DNA of 64,000 bases from Plantactinospora mayteni. GTDB taxonomy: Bacteria; Actinomycetota; Actinomycetes; Mycobacteriales; Micromonosporaceae. The position numbers were made by a program, and so were the translations under genes. Below, in pieces: positions 36,235-44,790 of the stretch. How positions within the stretch are numbered: the stretch's first letter is position 1; each line of letters starts with the position of its first letter. The DNA is taken from the NCBI RefSeq assembly GCF_016862935.1, contig NZ_BONX01000034.1, positions 1 through 64,000 on the forward strand, read 5' to 3'. Below the pieces are notes generated by a model. The model worked only from the letters and a program-made list of their open reading frames with translations. It had not been told where the DNA came from and made no database searches.

Positions 36235-37164
36235 ATGGGACCCCAGATGTCGACACAGACCGAGCGCCCGGTGACCAGGCCGGGGGAACACAAGCCGACC
36301 GCCGCGGCCGGCAAGGGCCGGGACCGCAAGAGGTCCGAGGTACGACTGCTGTCCAGCCTGGGCCACGTCGCCCTGGTGGTCTGGGCGGTGATCGTGGTCG
36401 TCCCGATCCTCTGGACCTTCCTGGCCTCGTTCAAGAACACCTCGGAGATCTTCAGCAGCCCGTGGACGCTCCCGGCCGAGCTGCGTTGGGAGAACTGGGG
36501 CCGCGCCTGGACACAGGCCCGGGTCGGCAAGTTCTTCCTCAACAGCGTGATCGTGGTCTCCTGCGGCGTCTTCGGCACCATGCTGCTGGGCTCGATGGCC
36601 GCGTACGTGCTGGCCCGCTACAAGTTCGTCGGCAACCGGCTGATCTACTACCTGTTCGTCTCCGGGCTGGCCTTCCCGGTCTTCCTCGCCCTGGTGCCGC
36701 TCTTCTTCGTGGTGGACAACCTCGGCCTGCTCAACACGCACACCGGGCTGGTACTGGTCTACATCGCGTACTCGCTGCCGTTCACGGTCTTCTTCCTGGC
36801 CGCGTTCTTCAAGACGTTGCCGACCTCGGTGGCCGAGGCGGGGATGATCGACGGCTGCTCGCACACCCGGCTCTTCTTCCAGGTGATGATGCCGATGGCC
36901 AAACCGGGCCTGATCAGCGTCGGCATCTTCAACATCATCGGGCAGTGGTCGCAGTACCAGTTGCCGCTGGTGCTGCTCTCCAACGCCGAGGACAAGTGGG
37001 TGCTCACCCAGGGCATCGCGGACATCTCGGTCAACGCCGGCTACGAGGCGGACTGGTCCGGGCTGTTCGCCGCGCTGACCATGGCGATCCTGCCGATGAT
37101 CCTGGTCTACGCGATCTTCCAACGGCAGATCCAGTCCGGCCTCACCGCCGGCGCGGTCAAGTAG
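36235..37164 (+). CDS. ngcG: sugar ABC transporter permease (NgcG-like, copy 2)
   Basis: A 309-residue MalG-type permease with a basic 45-residue N-terminal tail and six helices. The EAA loop is VAEAGMIDGCSHTRLFFQVMMPMAKPGL and the end FQRQIQSGLTAGAVK. The ATG abuts the ngcF stop; a second ATG at 36247 gives MSTQTERP and is also possible. The operon ends at a strong 15-bp hairpin 64 bp on. Confidence 0.87.
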   Translation: MGPQMSTQTERPVTRPGEHKPTAAAGKGRDRKRSEVRLLSSLGHVALVVWAVIVVVPILWTFLASFKNTSEIFSSPWTLPAELRWENWGRAWTQARVGKFFLNSVIVVSCGVFGTMLLGSMAAYVLARYKFVGNRLIYYLFVSGLAFPVFLALVPLFFVVDNLGLLNTHTGLVLVYIAYSLPFTVFFLAAFFKTLPTSVAEAGMIDGCSHTRLFFQVMMPMAKPGLISVGIFNIIGQWSQYQLPLVLLSNAEDKWVLTQGIADISVNAGYEADWSGLFAALTMAILPMILVYAIFQRQIQSGLTAGAVK

Positions 37165-37227
37165 CCCGGCCGACCGGGCCGCGACACTCCCGGCCGGGCA
37201 CGCATCCAGCCGGGTGGCTCTCCCAGG

Positions 37228-37264
37228 GCGGGCCCCGATCTCTCACGAGGAGATCGGGGCCCGC
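37228..37264. terminator. bidirectional terminator, 15-bp perfect stem
   Basis: The left arm 37228-37242 (GCGGGCCCCGATCTC) and right arm 37250-37264 are exact reverse complements around the 7-nt loop TCACGAG. It lies between ngcG copy 2 and the convergent RCC1-repeat gene. Confidence 0.85.
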
Positions 37265-37277
37265 TTGGTGGTGGTGG

Positions 37278-38513
37278 TCAGCCCGGCAGGGTCAGTTGCG
37301 CCGGAGTGGACCGCTGGGTGGTGGTGCCGTCGCCGAGCTGCCCCGCCGCGTTGTTGCCCCAGCACCACAGGCTGCCGTCGGTGCGGATCGCGCAGCTGTG
37401 ATAGCTGCCGACGATGCCGCTTGCCCAGCTGGTGGCGTCGCCAACCCGGGTGGGGGCGTACCGGTGGGTGGTGGTGCCGTCGCCGAGCTGTCCGGCCGTG
37501 TTGTTGCCCCAGCACCACAGGGTGCCGTCGGTACGGACCGCGCACGGCGAGTCGTTGCTCGTGTTGACCCTGGTCCAGCTTGTAGTGGTGCCGACCTGGA
37601 CCGGTGTGGTCCGGTAGGGGCCGGTGACACCCAACTGTCCGTACCCGTTCTCACCCCAGCACCACAGGGTCCCGTCGGCGCGGACCGCGCAGGTGAAGGT
37701 GTACCCGGCGGTCACACCGGTCCAGGTGGTCGCGGTACCGACCTGCGCCGGAGTCGCCCGGTAGCTCAGGGTGCCGACCCCGAGCTGTCCGCTGGAACTG
37801 TCACCCCAGCACCACAGGGTGCCGTTGGTGCGGACGGCGCAGGAGTGTGCGTAGCCGGTCGTGACGCTCGCCCAGGTGGTCGCCGTGTCGACCCTGACCG
37901 GGGTGGTCGTGCTGGCGAGGGAGCCGCCGACCCCCAGTTGCCCGTTGCGGTTGGTGCCCCAGCACCACAGGGTGCCGTCGGTCCGGACGGCGCAGGTGTG
38001 ACTGTCGGCGGCGCTGACGCTGGCCCAGGTGGTGGCGTCGCCGATCCGTACCGGGGTGTTCCGGTTCGTGGTGGTGCCGTCGCCGAGTTGGCCGCTGGTG
38101 TTTCGGCCCCAGCACCAGAGCGATCCGTCCGTCCGCACCGCACAGGTGTAGCTGGTGCCGGCGTCGAGGCTGGCCCAGGTGGTGGCGTCGCCGATCCGTA
38201 CCGGGGTGTTCCGGTTCGTGGTGCTGCCGTCGCCGAGTTGGCCGCTGGAGTTGCCGCCCCAGCACCAGAGTGTCGCGTCGGCCCCGATCGCACAGGTGTG
38301 TGCGTAACCCGCGGCGACGCTGGAAACCGCCGGGGCGGCGAACGAGACGCTCAGCGAGCCGCGCTCGACCGGACCGACGCCGGCGGCAGCGGTGCCCACC
38401 GTGACTCCGAGGACGAGCGCGGCGAGCCCGCTGGAGGTCGCCGTCGTGGCGATGACGGTTCTCCGGAAGCGCCGCCATCGAGCCCGCAGCCAGCCATCCT
38501 GATCTTCGTTCAT
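37278..38513 (-). CDS. secreted RCC1-repeat beta-propeller protein
   Basis: A 411-residue exported protein with seven RCC1-type repeats of about 48 residues. Each has the core [14 protein letters not shown]-x3-GQLG (residues about 74-410), as in seven-bladed propellers. A basic N-terminus and hydrophobic stretch ([20 protein letters not shown]) form a signal peptide. Every blade has the same two cysteines, 10 residues apart (C-x10-C), which could form a disulfide per blade outside the cell. DNA of neighbouring blades is almost identical over about 50 bp (38025-38072 and 38175-38222). The ATG follows GGGGAGAAC. Function unknown; binding or adhesion is likely. Confidence 0.85.
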   Translation of the reverse strand: MNEDQDGWLRARWRRFRRTVIATTATSSGLAALVLGVTVGTAAAGVGPVERGSLSVSFAAPAVSSVAAGYAHTCAIGADATLWCWGGNSSGQLGDGSTTNRNTPVRIGDATTWASLDAGTSYTCAVRTDGSLWCWGRNTSGQLGDGTTTNRNTPVRIGDATTWASVSAADSHTCAVRTDGTLWCWGTNRNGQLGVGGSLASTTTPVRVDTATTWASVTTGYAHSCAVRTNGTLWCWGDSSSGQLGVGTLSYRATPAQVGTATTWTGVTAGYTFTCAVRADGTLWCWGENGYGQLGVTGPYRTTPVQVGTTTSWTRVNTSNDSPCAVRTDGTLWCWGNNTAGQLGDGTTTHRYAPTRVGDATSWASGIVGSYHSCAIRTDGSLWCWGNNAAGQLGDGTTTQRSTPAQLTLPG

Positions 38514-38811
38514 GTACTGTTCTCCCCAAACGACGTCGAAGCCTGGACGGTGGAGGCGGCATTGCCCTGCTGGGTCGCCAGCGACTCAGCACATTCGTGG
38601 CATCGACCTTCGACATTGACTGCCGACAATATATAACCGTCGATGAGCTTCGTAGGGCGTACCCGCGCCGTGAGTCTGGTCCGAGAGTCAAGTAGGGCCG
38701 TACGGTCGGATTTTTTCGCCTACTTGCCCGCTGGCCGGACACTCAGTGCGGCTAATACGCCGACCTCGGGCTGCCGTCCGGCCGACGGCGGTGTTCGGCC
38801 ATGATGGACGG
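38514..38811. promoter_or_regulatory. AT-richer divergent promoter region
   Basis: There is no gene in these 298 bases. They hold TTGACTGCCGACAATATATA at about 38617-38636, far more AT-rich than its surroundings, and likely promoter elements of the RCC1-repeat gene (minus strand). For the acetyltransferase, CATGAT lies 6 nt before its ATG. Confidence 0.4.
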
Positions 38812-39411
38812 ATGGCCATGCTGGTGCCGCCGGTCCTGCCGACCGACTCGCTGCGCGCGATCCGCCAACCCCGGCTCAGCGCCAGTGGCGGGCTGACGCT
38901 GCGGCCGTGGCGGGTGGGCGACGCCGCCACCGTGCGGGCCGCGTTCGAGTGTCCGGAGATCCAGCGGTGGCACCTGCGCCGGATGGAGAGCGACGGCGAG
39001 GGGCGGGAGTGGACGACGCAGTGGCCGGCCCGCTGGGCGGCGGAGACCGACGCGAGCTGGGCCGTGGTGGCGGAGCGGACCGGCGAGCCGGTCGGCCAGG
39101 TCGGGCTCCGCGAGATCCGGCTGGACCAGGCGTCAGCCGAACTGTCGTACTGGGTGTTGCCGGCGGCCCGTGGCCGGGGCGTCGCCGTCCGGGCGGTTCG
39201 GGCGGTACAGGCGTGGGTCTTCGAGGGGCTCGGACTGCACCGGCTGGACCTGCGGCACTCGACGGTGAACCGCGCCTCCTGCCGGGTGGCCGGCAAACTC
39301 GGGTACGAGGTCGAGGGCACCCTGCGCCGGGCGTGGCGGCACGCGGACGGCTGGCACGACGTACACCTGCACGCCCGGCTGCGCGACGACGGTGACCGGC
39401 CGGCGGAGTAG
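38812..39411 (+). CDS. GNAT-family N-acetyltransferase (RimJ/RimL type)
   Basis: A 199-residue acetyltransferase. The fold starts at LTLRPWRVGDAATVRAAFECPEI, the acetyl-CoA loop is YWVLPAARGRGVAVRAVRAVQAW (R-G-R-G-V-A), and the C-terminal part HRLDLRHSTVNRASCRVAGKLGYEVEG is typical of RimJ/RimL enzymes. The substrate may be a protein N-terminus, an aminoglycoside-like amine or a small metabolite. CATGAT is 6 nt before the ATG, suggesting a leaderless message. It is followed after 39 bp by the polymerase gene. Confidence 0.88.
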   Translation: MAMLVPPVLPTDSLRAIRQPRLSASGGLTLRPWRVGDAATVRAAFECPEIQRWHLRRMESDGEGREWTTQWPARWAAETDASWAVVAERTGEPVGQVGLREIRLDQASAELSYWVLPAARGRGVAVRAVRAVQAWVFEGLGLHRLDLRHSTVNRASCRVAGKLGYEVEGTLRRAWRHADGWHDVHLHARLRDDGDRPAE

Positions 39412-39450
39412 CCGGCCGGAGTGTCGGTCGGTGCGGGCAGAATCGTCGAC

Positions 39451-41163
39451 GTGCTGGTGGCGGTGATCGGGGACGAGGACGGCGACGGAGGTCTGCTCCA
39501 GCCGTTGCATCCGGACGGGCGCCCTGCCGGAGCGAGCGAGCGGGTCGCCGACCTCGGCGCGGCGGTCGCGGCCCGGGAGCGGGCCGGCCGGCCGCGCTGG
39601 GTCTGGGCCTCCACCGCCGCGAGCTATCCCCGGCTGCTGCGCCAGGGTCACCGGGTGGAGCGCTGCCACGACGTCGAGCTGACCGAGGCGCTGCTGCTCG
39701 GCCAGGACGGGCGCTGGGGCGAGCCGCGCGGCCTGGCCGCCGCGTGGGCCCGGCTGACCGGTGCGCCGGTGCCGGCCGATCCGCCGCCCCGGGCCGCCGC
39801 ACCGCCCGGCGACGGTCAGGCCGCGCTCTTCGACGTGCAGCCGGGGCCGCCGCCGCTCGGCCTCGACGCGTTGGTCCGGGTCCACGCCGACCAGCAGGCC
39901 CGGATCGCGGCGACGGCGCATCCGGGGCGGTTCCGGCTGCTGGTCGCGGCCGAGTCGGCCGGTGCGCTGATCGCCGCCGAGATGGGCGCGGCCGGGCTGC
40001 CGTGGCGGGCCGACGTGCACGACGCGCTCCTGGTCGACCTGCTCGGCGAGCCGTCGCCGGTGGGCGGGCCGCCGCGCAAGCTGGCGGAGCTGTCCGCGCG
40101 GATCGCCGCCGCCTTCGGGGTACGCCACCTGCACGCCGAGTCGCCGGCCGAGCTGCTCCGCGCCTTCGGCCGGGCCGGGCACGACCTGCCCAGCACCCGG
40201 GCCTGGGTGCTGCGCGGAATCGACCACCCGGCGGTCCCGCTGATCCTGGAATACAAGGAGCTCTACCGGATCTGGACGGCGCACGGCTGGGCCTGGCGGG
40301 ACGCCTGGGTCCGGGACGGCCGGTTCCGTCCGGAGTACGTCCCGGCCGGGGTGGTCTCCGGGCGGTGGGCGACCCGGGGCGGCGGCGCGTTGCAGATCCC
40401 GAAGGTGGTCCGGCGGGCGGTGCTGGCCGATCCGGGCTGGCGGTTCGTGGTCGCCGACGCCGGCCAGTTGGAGCCGAGGGTGCTGGCGGCGGTCTCCGGG
40501 GACGCCCGGCTCGCCGCCGCCGGTGGCGCGGGTGACCTCTACGCCGCGTTGGCCGGGGATAGCTTCGGCGGTGACCGGGCCCGGGCCAAGCTGGCCCTGC
40601 TCGGCGCGATGTACGGCCAGACCGGCGGCGAGGCGATCCCCGCGCTGGCGGTACTGCGCCGTAGCTATCCGACCGCCTTTGAATACGTGGAGTCGGCGGC
40701 CCGGACCGGCGAGGGCGGCGGGCTGGTCCGGTCCTGGCTGGGGCGGACCTGTCCACCCGGCTCGGTCTCGGTGCGGGAGTCCGAGGAGGGCGAGGGGCCG
40801 GTGGTGGAGTCGGCCGCCGTCGACCCGTTCGGGCCGCGAGCCCGGGCCGCCGCTCGGGCCCGGGGCCGGTTCACCCGCAACTTCGTCATCCAGGCGACGG
40901 CGGCGGAGTGGGCGCTGACGCTGCTCGCCGGGCTGCGCAACGGGTTGACCGGGCTCGGCGGCGAGGTCGGGGCGGGCCGTCCCGAGCTGGTCTTCTTCCA
41001 GCACGACGAGGTGCTGGTGCACTGCCCGGCGGAGTGGGCCGACCAGGTGACCGCCCTGGTGCACGAGGCGGCGGCGCAGGCCGGGCGGCTGCTCTTCGGC
41101 GAGACTCCGGTACGGTTCCCGCTCGACGTCTCGGTGGTGGACTGTTACGCAAATGCGGCATAG
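39451..41163 (+). CDS. bifunctional 3'-5' exonuclease/DNA polymerase, family A
   Basis: About 570 residues. The C-terminal half is a family A polymerase: motif A VVADAGQLEPRVLA, motif B/O-helix RAKLALLGAMYGQTGGEA, motif C FFQHDEVLVH. The N-terminal part (about 1-260) is a divergent exonuclease-like domain (DIEL-like residues are not clear). It is much shorter than Pol I and lacks the 5' nuclease. This stand-alone form is common in actinomycetes, and its role is thought to be repair. GTG 39451 is preferred: CAGAAT is 7 nt before it. GTG 39421 is in frame. Confidence 0.85.
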   Translation: MLVAVIGDEDGDGGLLQPLHPDGRPAGASERVADLGAAVAARERAGRPRWVWASTAASYPRLLRQGHRVERCHDVELTEALLLGQDGRWGEPRGLAAAWARLTGAPVPADPPPRAAAPPGDGQAALFDVQPGPPPLGLDALVRVHADQQARIAATAHPGRFRLLVAAESAGALIAAEMGAAGLPWRADVHDALLVDLLGEPSPVGGPPRKLAELSARIAAAFGVRHLHAESPAELLRAFGRAGHDLPSTRAWVLRGIDHPAVPLILEYKELYRIWTAHGWAWRDAWVRDGRFRPEYVPAGVVSGRWATRGGGALQIPKVVRRAVLADPGWRFVVADAGQLEPRVLAAVSGDARLAAAGGAGDLYAALAGDSFGGDRARAKLALLGAMYGQTGGEAIPALAVLRRSYPTAFEYVESAARTGEGGGLVRSWLGRTCPPGSVSVRESEEGEGPVVESAAVDPFGPRARAAARARGRFTRNFVIQATAAEWALTLLAGLRNGLTGLGGEVGAGRPELVFFQHDEVLVHCPAEWADQVTALVHEAAAQAGRLLFGETPVRFPLDVSVVDCYANAA

Positions 41164-41255
41164 CTGCGAATTGGTCCGATTAGTGCCGATACCTGGATGG
41201 CTTCCGCTCGTTGGGACCGGTGTGCGCGCGGCGGGGGTCGCGCGACCGGCGGAAG

Positions 41256-41882
41256 GTGACGGCGCTGAGTCGGATCGCAGGAATGATCATCGCCGCGGGC
41301 GGGGGACGCCGGATCGGCGGCCCGGAGGCGTTGCTGCACCAGGGGGAGCGACCCCTGGTGAACCAGGTACTCGACACGATGCGCGCGGCGGGCTGTGGGC
41401 CGCTGGTCGTGGTCCTCGGGGCCGCGGCCGACCAGGTACGGGCCACCGCCGACCTCTCCGGGTCGACGGTGGTGGTGAACCGCTCCTGGGGTACCGGGAT
41501 CGGCTCGTCGATCCGGCTCGGCCTGGACGCCGTACCGGACCGCCGGATCGAGGCGGTGGTGGTGGTCCCGGTGGACATGCCGGGGCTGACCGAGGCGGCG
41601 GTACGCCGGGTGGCGGCGCTGCCCTACCCGGAGGCCCTGGTCTGCGCCACCTACGAGGGGTTGCGCGGCTATCCGATGCTCTTCGGCCGCCGGCACTGGC
41701 CCGGGATCGCCGCGCTGGCCAACGCTGACGTCGGCGCCCGGCCCTACCTGATGGCCCACAAGGACGAGATCGTCGACATCGCCTGTGACACGGTGGCGGA
41801 CGGCAGCCGGGCGAACACCCCGGAACTGCTCGTCGCCTGGGGGCTGACCGTCCCGGTCCCGGCCCAGCGGGTCGCCGTCTGA
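41256..41882 (+). CDS. MocA/MobA-like nucleotidyltransferase (NTP_transf_3)
   Basis: About 208 residues of the MobA-like NTP transferase family, which includes the molybdenum cofactor cytidylyltransferase MocA. The glycine-rich loop is MIIAAGGGRRIGG and the metal site is VPVDMPGLTEAAVRRV. The loop is normally followed by PK; here it reads GGPEALL, so the conserved Lys is Glu, and the substrate or activity may differ. GTG 41256 gives a normal N-terminus (VTALSRIAGMIIAAG); ATG 41283 would cut the first strand. Its 3' end, stop codon included, lies in a 35-bp repeat. Confidence 0.75.
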   Translation: MTALSRIAGMIIAAGGGRRIGGPEALLHQGERPLVNQVLDTMRAAGCGPLVVVLGAAADQVRATADLSGSTVVVNRSWGTGIGSSIRLGLDAVPDRRIEAVVVVPVDMPGLTEAAVRRVAALPYPEALVCATYEGLRGYPMLFGRRHWPGIAALANADVGARPYLMAHKDEIVDIACDTVADGSRANTPELLVAWGLTVPVPAQRVAV

Positions 41883-41933
41883 CCGTCCCGGTCCCGGCCC
41901 AGCGGGTCGCGGTCTGACCGTCCCCGTCCCAGC
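41845..41933. repeat. 35-bp direct repeat spanning a stop codon
   Basis: Unit 1 (41845-41879) is inside the MocA-like gene. Unit 2 (41880-41914; one difference) starts with its TGA. A partial third is at 41915-41933. The unit begins TGACCGTCCCGGTCCCGGCC. The coding 3' end was duplicated outwards past the stop codon. Confidence 0.85.
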
Positions 41934-41974
41934 TCGGAAGCAGACCGAGACCGTCACGCTCACCATCGGCCGCG

Positions 41975-42562
41975 CTATCCCGCCTGGTGTGCCGCCGCGC
42001 CGCGCAGGTAGCCGAGCAGGTCGTCGATCAGTTCCTCGGGGCCGGCGTGCCCCTTGCCCCCGGATGCCAGGTGGCCCGTGGAGGCGAGGTCGGCCGCGCC
42101 GTGCGCGAGGGCGCGCAGCAGCGACGCCAGGCGTACCGGGTCGCCGGGTGGCAGTGCGCCGGCCTCTTGAGCGCTGGTGACGAGCTGGACCAGCAGCGTC
42201 TGTGCGTCGTGGGCGGCGGTGTCGAGTTCCTCGGATTCGATCGACCACCTGCCGAAGGTCAGCTTGAAGCGCGCGGGATGGTCGAGGGCCCAGGCGACGT
42301 AGTGGCGCAGGGTCGCCCGCAGGACGGCCTCCGGCGACCGCTCGCGTTCCATCGTCGCGCCGAGGGCCGCGCCCTGTCGGGCGAGTTCCCGGGCGGCGAT
42401 CGCCGCGAGCAGCGCCTCCTTGCTGGCGAAGTGCTTGTACGGGGCGTTGTGCGACACCCCCGCCAGGCGCCCGACCTCGCGGAGCGTGACGGCTGGCACG
42501 CCACCCTCGTCGAGGAGGCGGGCGGCCACGTCGACCAGGGCGTCACGGGTACCAGGGGGCAC
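41975..42562 (-). CDS. TetR-family transcriptional regulator (WHG domain)
   Basis: A 195-residue TetR regulator. The N-terminal helix-turn-helix is LREVGRLAGVSHNAPYKHFASKEALLAAIA (about 27-56), and the C-terminal ligand domain is of the WHG type (YVAWALDHPARFKLTFG). The GTG start lies about 25 nt after the predicted transcription start. It is divergent from the SDR gene at 42701, and the gap holds two perfect palindromes GTTGAC-N3-GTCAAC that are almost surely its operators. It should repress itself and the SDR gene until a ligand binds. Confidence 0.92.
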   Translation of the reverse strand: MPPGTRDALVDVAARLLDEGGVPAVTLREVGRLAGVSHNAPYKHFASKEALLAAIAARELARQGAALGATMERERSPEAVLRATLRHYVAWALDHPARFKLTFGRWSIESEELDTAAHDAQTLLVQLVTSAQEAGALPPGDPVRLASLLRALAHGAADLASTGHLASGGKGHAGPEELIDDLLGYLRGAAAHQAG

Positions 42563-42579
42563 CGGACCATGCTAGTCGT

Positions 42580-42624
42580 GGTTGACGCTGTCAACCTGAC
42601 GGGCTAGGTTGACAACGTCAACCT
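42580..42624. promoter_or_regulatory. twin TetR operators with mirror-symmetric divergent promoters
   Basis: Operator 1 is GTTGACGCTGTCAAC (42581-42595), operator 2 GTTGACAACGTCAAC (42608-42622); centres are 27 bp apart. For the SDR gene, -35 TTGACG (42582-42587), 17 bp, -10 TAGGTT (42605-42610). For tetR, -35 TTGACG (42621 down to 42616), 17 bp, -10 CAGGTT (42598 down to 42593). Each operator covers the -35 of one promoter and touches the -10 of the other. Confidence 0.8.
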
Positions 42625-42700
42625 GGTTGGCCGAGTCGGCCGACCGGCGGTCAGGATGGCCGGTCGTGGGACGACCGGGACAGGTGGACGAGGAGCACGG

Positions 42701-43591
42701 GTGTCACATCGAGGGAAACGGGCCGTGGTGACCGGGGCGACCAACGGCATCGGGGAGGCGATAGCCCGCCGGCTGGCGGCGGCGGGCATGACGGTGGTGC
42801 TGGTCGGTCGCAGCGACGAGCGTCTGGACCGGACGCGAGCGCGGATCGCCGCCGCCGTGCCAGATGCCGACCTGCTGCTCGAACGAGCGGACCTGTCTCT
42901 GCTCGCGGAGGTGCGGGAGCTGGCGAAGCGGCTCGGCCGGGAACCCCTGCCGGACGTGGTGATCAGCAACGCCGCCGTGATCGCGGAGGTCCGGGAGGTC
43001 ACGTCGGAAGGGATCCCCCGGTTCCTGGCCACGAACCACCTCGCGCCGTACCTGCTGTTGCGGTCCCTGGTACGGCCCATCGGCCGGCGGGCGGCCCGGT
43101 TCGTCGTGGTGGGCGCGGATCCCGGCGGGCTCGCCAGGGTGCCGGTCGACCTGGACGACCTGGGCAGCCGGACGGGACGTGGGCTGGGCCCGCTTCCCAG
43201 CTTCCGCCCGTTCGTCGCGTACGGACGGACCAAGAACATGAACGCGATGTTCGGGTACGCGCTCGCCCGCAGGCTGGCGGGAACACGCATCACGGTGAAC
43301 GGCGTGCATCCGGGCATCATCAAGGACACCGGGCTCGGCAAGGGCACCGCGCGCGGCACCCTCAGGGTCTTCAGCACGCTGTTGGGGTCGAGTCCCGGGA
43401 CACCCGGGCCCGACGCGGGAGCGGACACGCCGGTGTGGCTGGCGACCACACCGGACGTCGAGGGGATCAGCGGGAGCTTCTTCGTCAAGCGCCGGCAGGT
43501 CAGCACCGCGCCGCACACCACCGACGTCGCGCGGTGCGATCGGCTCTGGGACGAGAGCGCACGCCTGGTGGGACTCGCCCCGGCGCTCTGA
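42701..43591 (+). CDS. short-chain dehydrogenase/reductase
   Basis: A 296-residue SDR of the retinol-dehydrogenase-like group. The cofactor motif is VTGATNGIGEAIARR (TGxxxGIG), NAA is present (VVISNAAVIAE), and the catalytic Tyr/Lys pair is YGRTK. The strand that normally carries the catalytic Ser reads RFVVVGADPGG, so Ser appears to be replaced by Gly/Ala; activity may be changed or lost. GTG 42701 follows GAGGAG. It is controlled by the divergent TetR through the twin operators. Substrate unknown; a xenobiotic carbonyl is plausible. Confidence 0.87.
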   Translation: MSHRGKRAVVTGATNGIGEAIARRLAAAGMTVVLVGRSDERLDRTRARIAAAVPDADLLLERADLSLLAEVRELAKRLGREPLPDVVISNAAVIAEVREVTSEGIPRFLATNHLAPYLLLRSLVRPIGRRAARFVVVGADPGGLARVPVDLDDLGSRTGRGLGPLPSFRPFVAYGRTKNMNAMFGYALARRLAGTRITVNGVHPGIIKDTGLGKGTARGTLRVFSTLLGSSPGTPGPDAGADTPVWLATTPDVEGISGSFFVKRRQVSTAPHTTDVARCDRLWDESARLVGLAPAL

Positions 43592-43630
43592 GGTCTCCGG
43601 GTGACCCGACCACCCGACCGACCGCCCGAC

Positions 43631-43677
43631 CGCAAAAAACGTGACCGGCCCCGGCTCCAGAGATGGAGCCAGGACCG
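43631..43677 (-). terminator. intrinsic terminator with U tract
   Basis: A hairpin with core GGCTCCA (43653-43659) / TGGAGCC (43664-43670), GAGA loop and flanking GC pairs. On the minus strand it is followed after 5 nt by TTTTTT (43639 down to 43634). It ends the message of the DUF457-like gene just upstream on this strand, and may also act on the convergent SDR gene. Confidence 0.75.
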
Positions 43678-43689
43678 GGCGTCGGCGGC

Positions 43690-44499
43690 TCAGATCTCGA
43701 TGTTGAACCGTCGGAGTACCGAGGGGGCGGCCAGGCCGAGTGCGGAGAGGATCGAGACCACCGTGAAGGCGCCACGCAGCACGATCGTCTCCACCTTGCC
43801 GCCCACCTTGACGGCGATCTTGTTCGGGATGCCGATCATCATCCACATGCGCCGCTTGATCGGCACTGGCCAGAGGATCGGCACCCCGTTGCTGGTGATG
43901 ATGTCGCCCATGATGTGCACGAAGCAGCCGACCCCGACCGCCAGCCCCAGCATCGGGTAGCCCCGGTCGCCAGGCAGGTGCAGGAAGGTGAAGTATGCCG
44001 CCGCCGCCGACACCAGCGTCACGATCACCCAGCCGGCCCGCTTCGCCCACTCGTCGAAGAGCCCGCGCAGCGCCAGACCGATCATGAAGAAGAGGATGCC
44101 GATCACGGCCCACTTGCCGTACGCGGTGCAGAGCGCGGTGGTGCCCCAGCCGACCAGGAAGGTGAACGGCAGCGTGTGGGTCAGGGTCCGGTGGCCGTTG
44201 TTCCGGTGCGGATCCTTGCTCAGTTTGGTGGCGTGGTAGACGCCGAGGGAGATCTTCTCCATCACCTCGGCGAAGAATAGCGACACCACGCCGAAGGTAC
44301 GGGCGACGGTCGCACCGCCCTGGTTCTTCGTGACCTTGCCGGACATGTCGAGGTCGGGGAAGAGCGCCCCGCCCGCGCAGACCGCCGTACCGACCGCGAT
44401 CGCCAGCGGCGACTGCTCGTAGTCGGCGAAGAAGTTCAGGCCCCAGGACCCGGCCAACCAGACCGCGGCACCGGACAGTGCATGGGATGGTCCCATCAT
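43690..44499 (-). CDS. YdjM/DUF457-family membrane metal-dependent hydrolase
   Basis: A 269-residue membrane protein. The N-terminus GPSHALSGAAVWLAGSW has the conserved His of the LexA-regulated YdjM (DUF457) group. Further conserved sites are ALFPDLDMSG and HRNNGHRTLTHTLPF (metal-ligand His and Asp), and six or so hydrophobic helices follow. Enzyme activity is not established. The ATG pair at 44499/44496 follows GGGGGAGG. About 290 bp without a gene lie between it and the kinase gene (44500-44790); they contain its promoter but no clear box. Confidence 0.82.
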   Translation of the reverse strand: MMGPSHALSGAAVWLAGSWGLNFFADYEQSPLAIAVGTAVCAGGALFPDLDMSGKVTKNQGGATVARTFGVVSLFFAEVMEKISLGVYHATKLSKDPHRNNGHRTLTHTLPFTFLVGWGTTALCTAYGKWAVIGILFFMIGLALRGLFDEWAKRAGWVIVTLVSAAAAYFTFLHLPGDRGYPMLGLAVGVGCFVHIMGDIITSNGVPILWPVPIKRRMWMMIGIPNKIAVKVGGKVETIVLRGAFTVVSILSALGLAAPSVLRRFNIEI

Positions 44500-44790
44500 C
44501 GTCGTGCATCCTCCCCCGGGGTTACATCCCACACGGCTGGCGACACTGTGCCAAACAGGGGATCGCGAGGCAATCACCGTTTGATCCACAGTGCTGTCGC
44601 CGATGTCACGGTCCACTCCACCGGGTCGTTCCGGTGTGGTCAAACACGTACCCGACTCGGGTTTCCGGCCAGGTCAGCCGGGATGCGGACCGACGCGCGG
44701 GCCAACTCCGGAGGCGGCACGGCGGCACCGTTCTGCCGTATCGGCAAGTGGACTCCGGCGTGTCGCCGGGCCCGGGGGTACGACCCCGGC

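Noticed and set aside
37310-38290. Regular DNA repeats of about 150 bp considered as a non-coding repeat array
   Set aside because: They are explained by the seven RCC1 repeats of the coding sequence.
35463-38636. A very long plus-strand reading frame over the NgcF/NgcG genes and antisense to the RCC1-repeat gene
   Set aside because: It is a by-product of high GC in another frame; the translated sequence is Gly/Arg/Pro-rich with no domain and it overlaps three well-supported genes.
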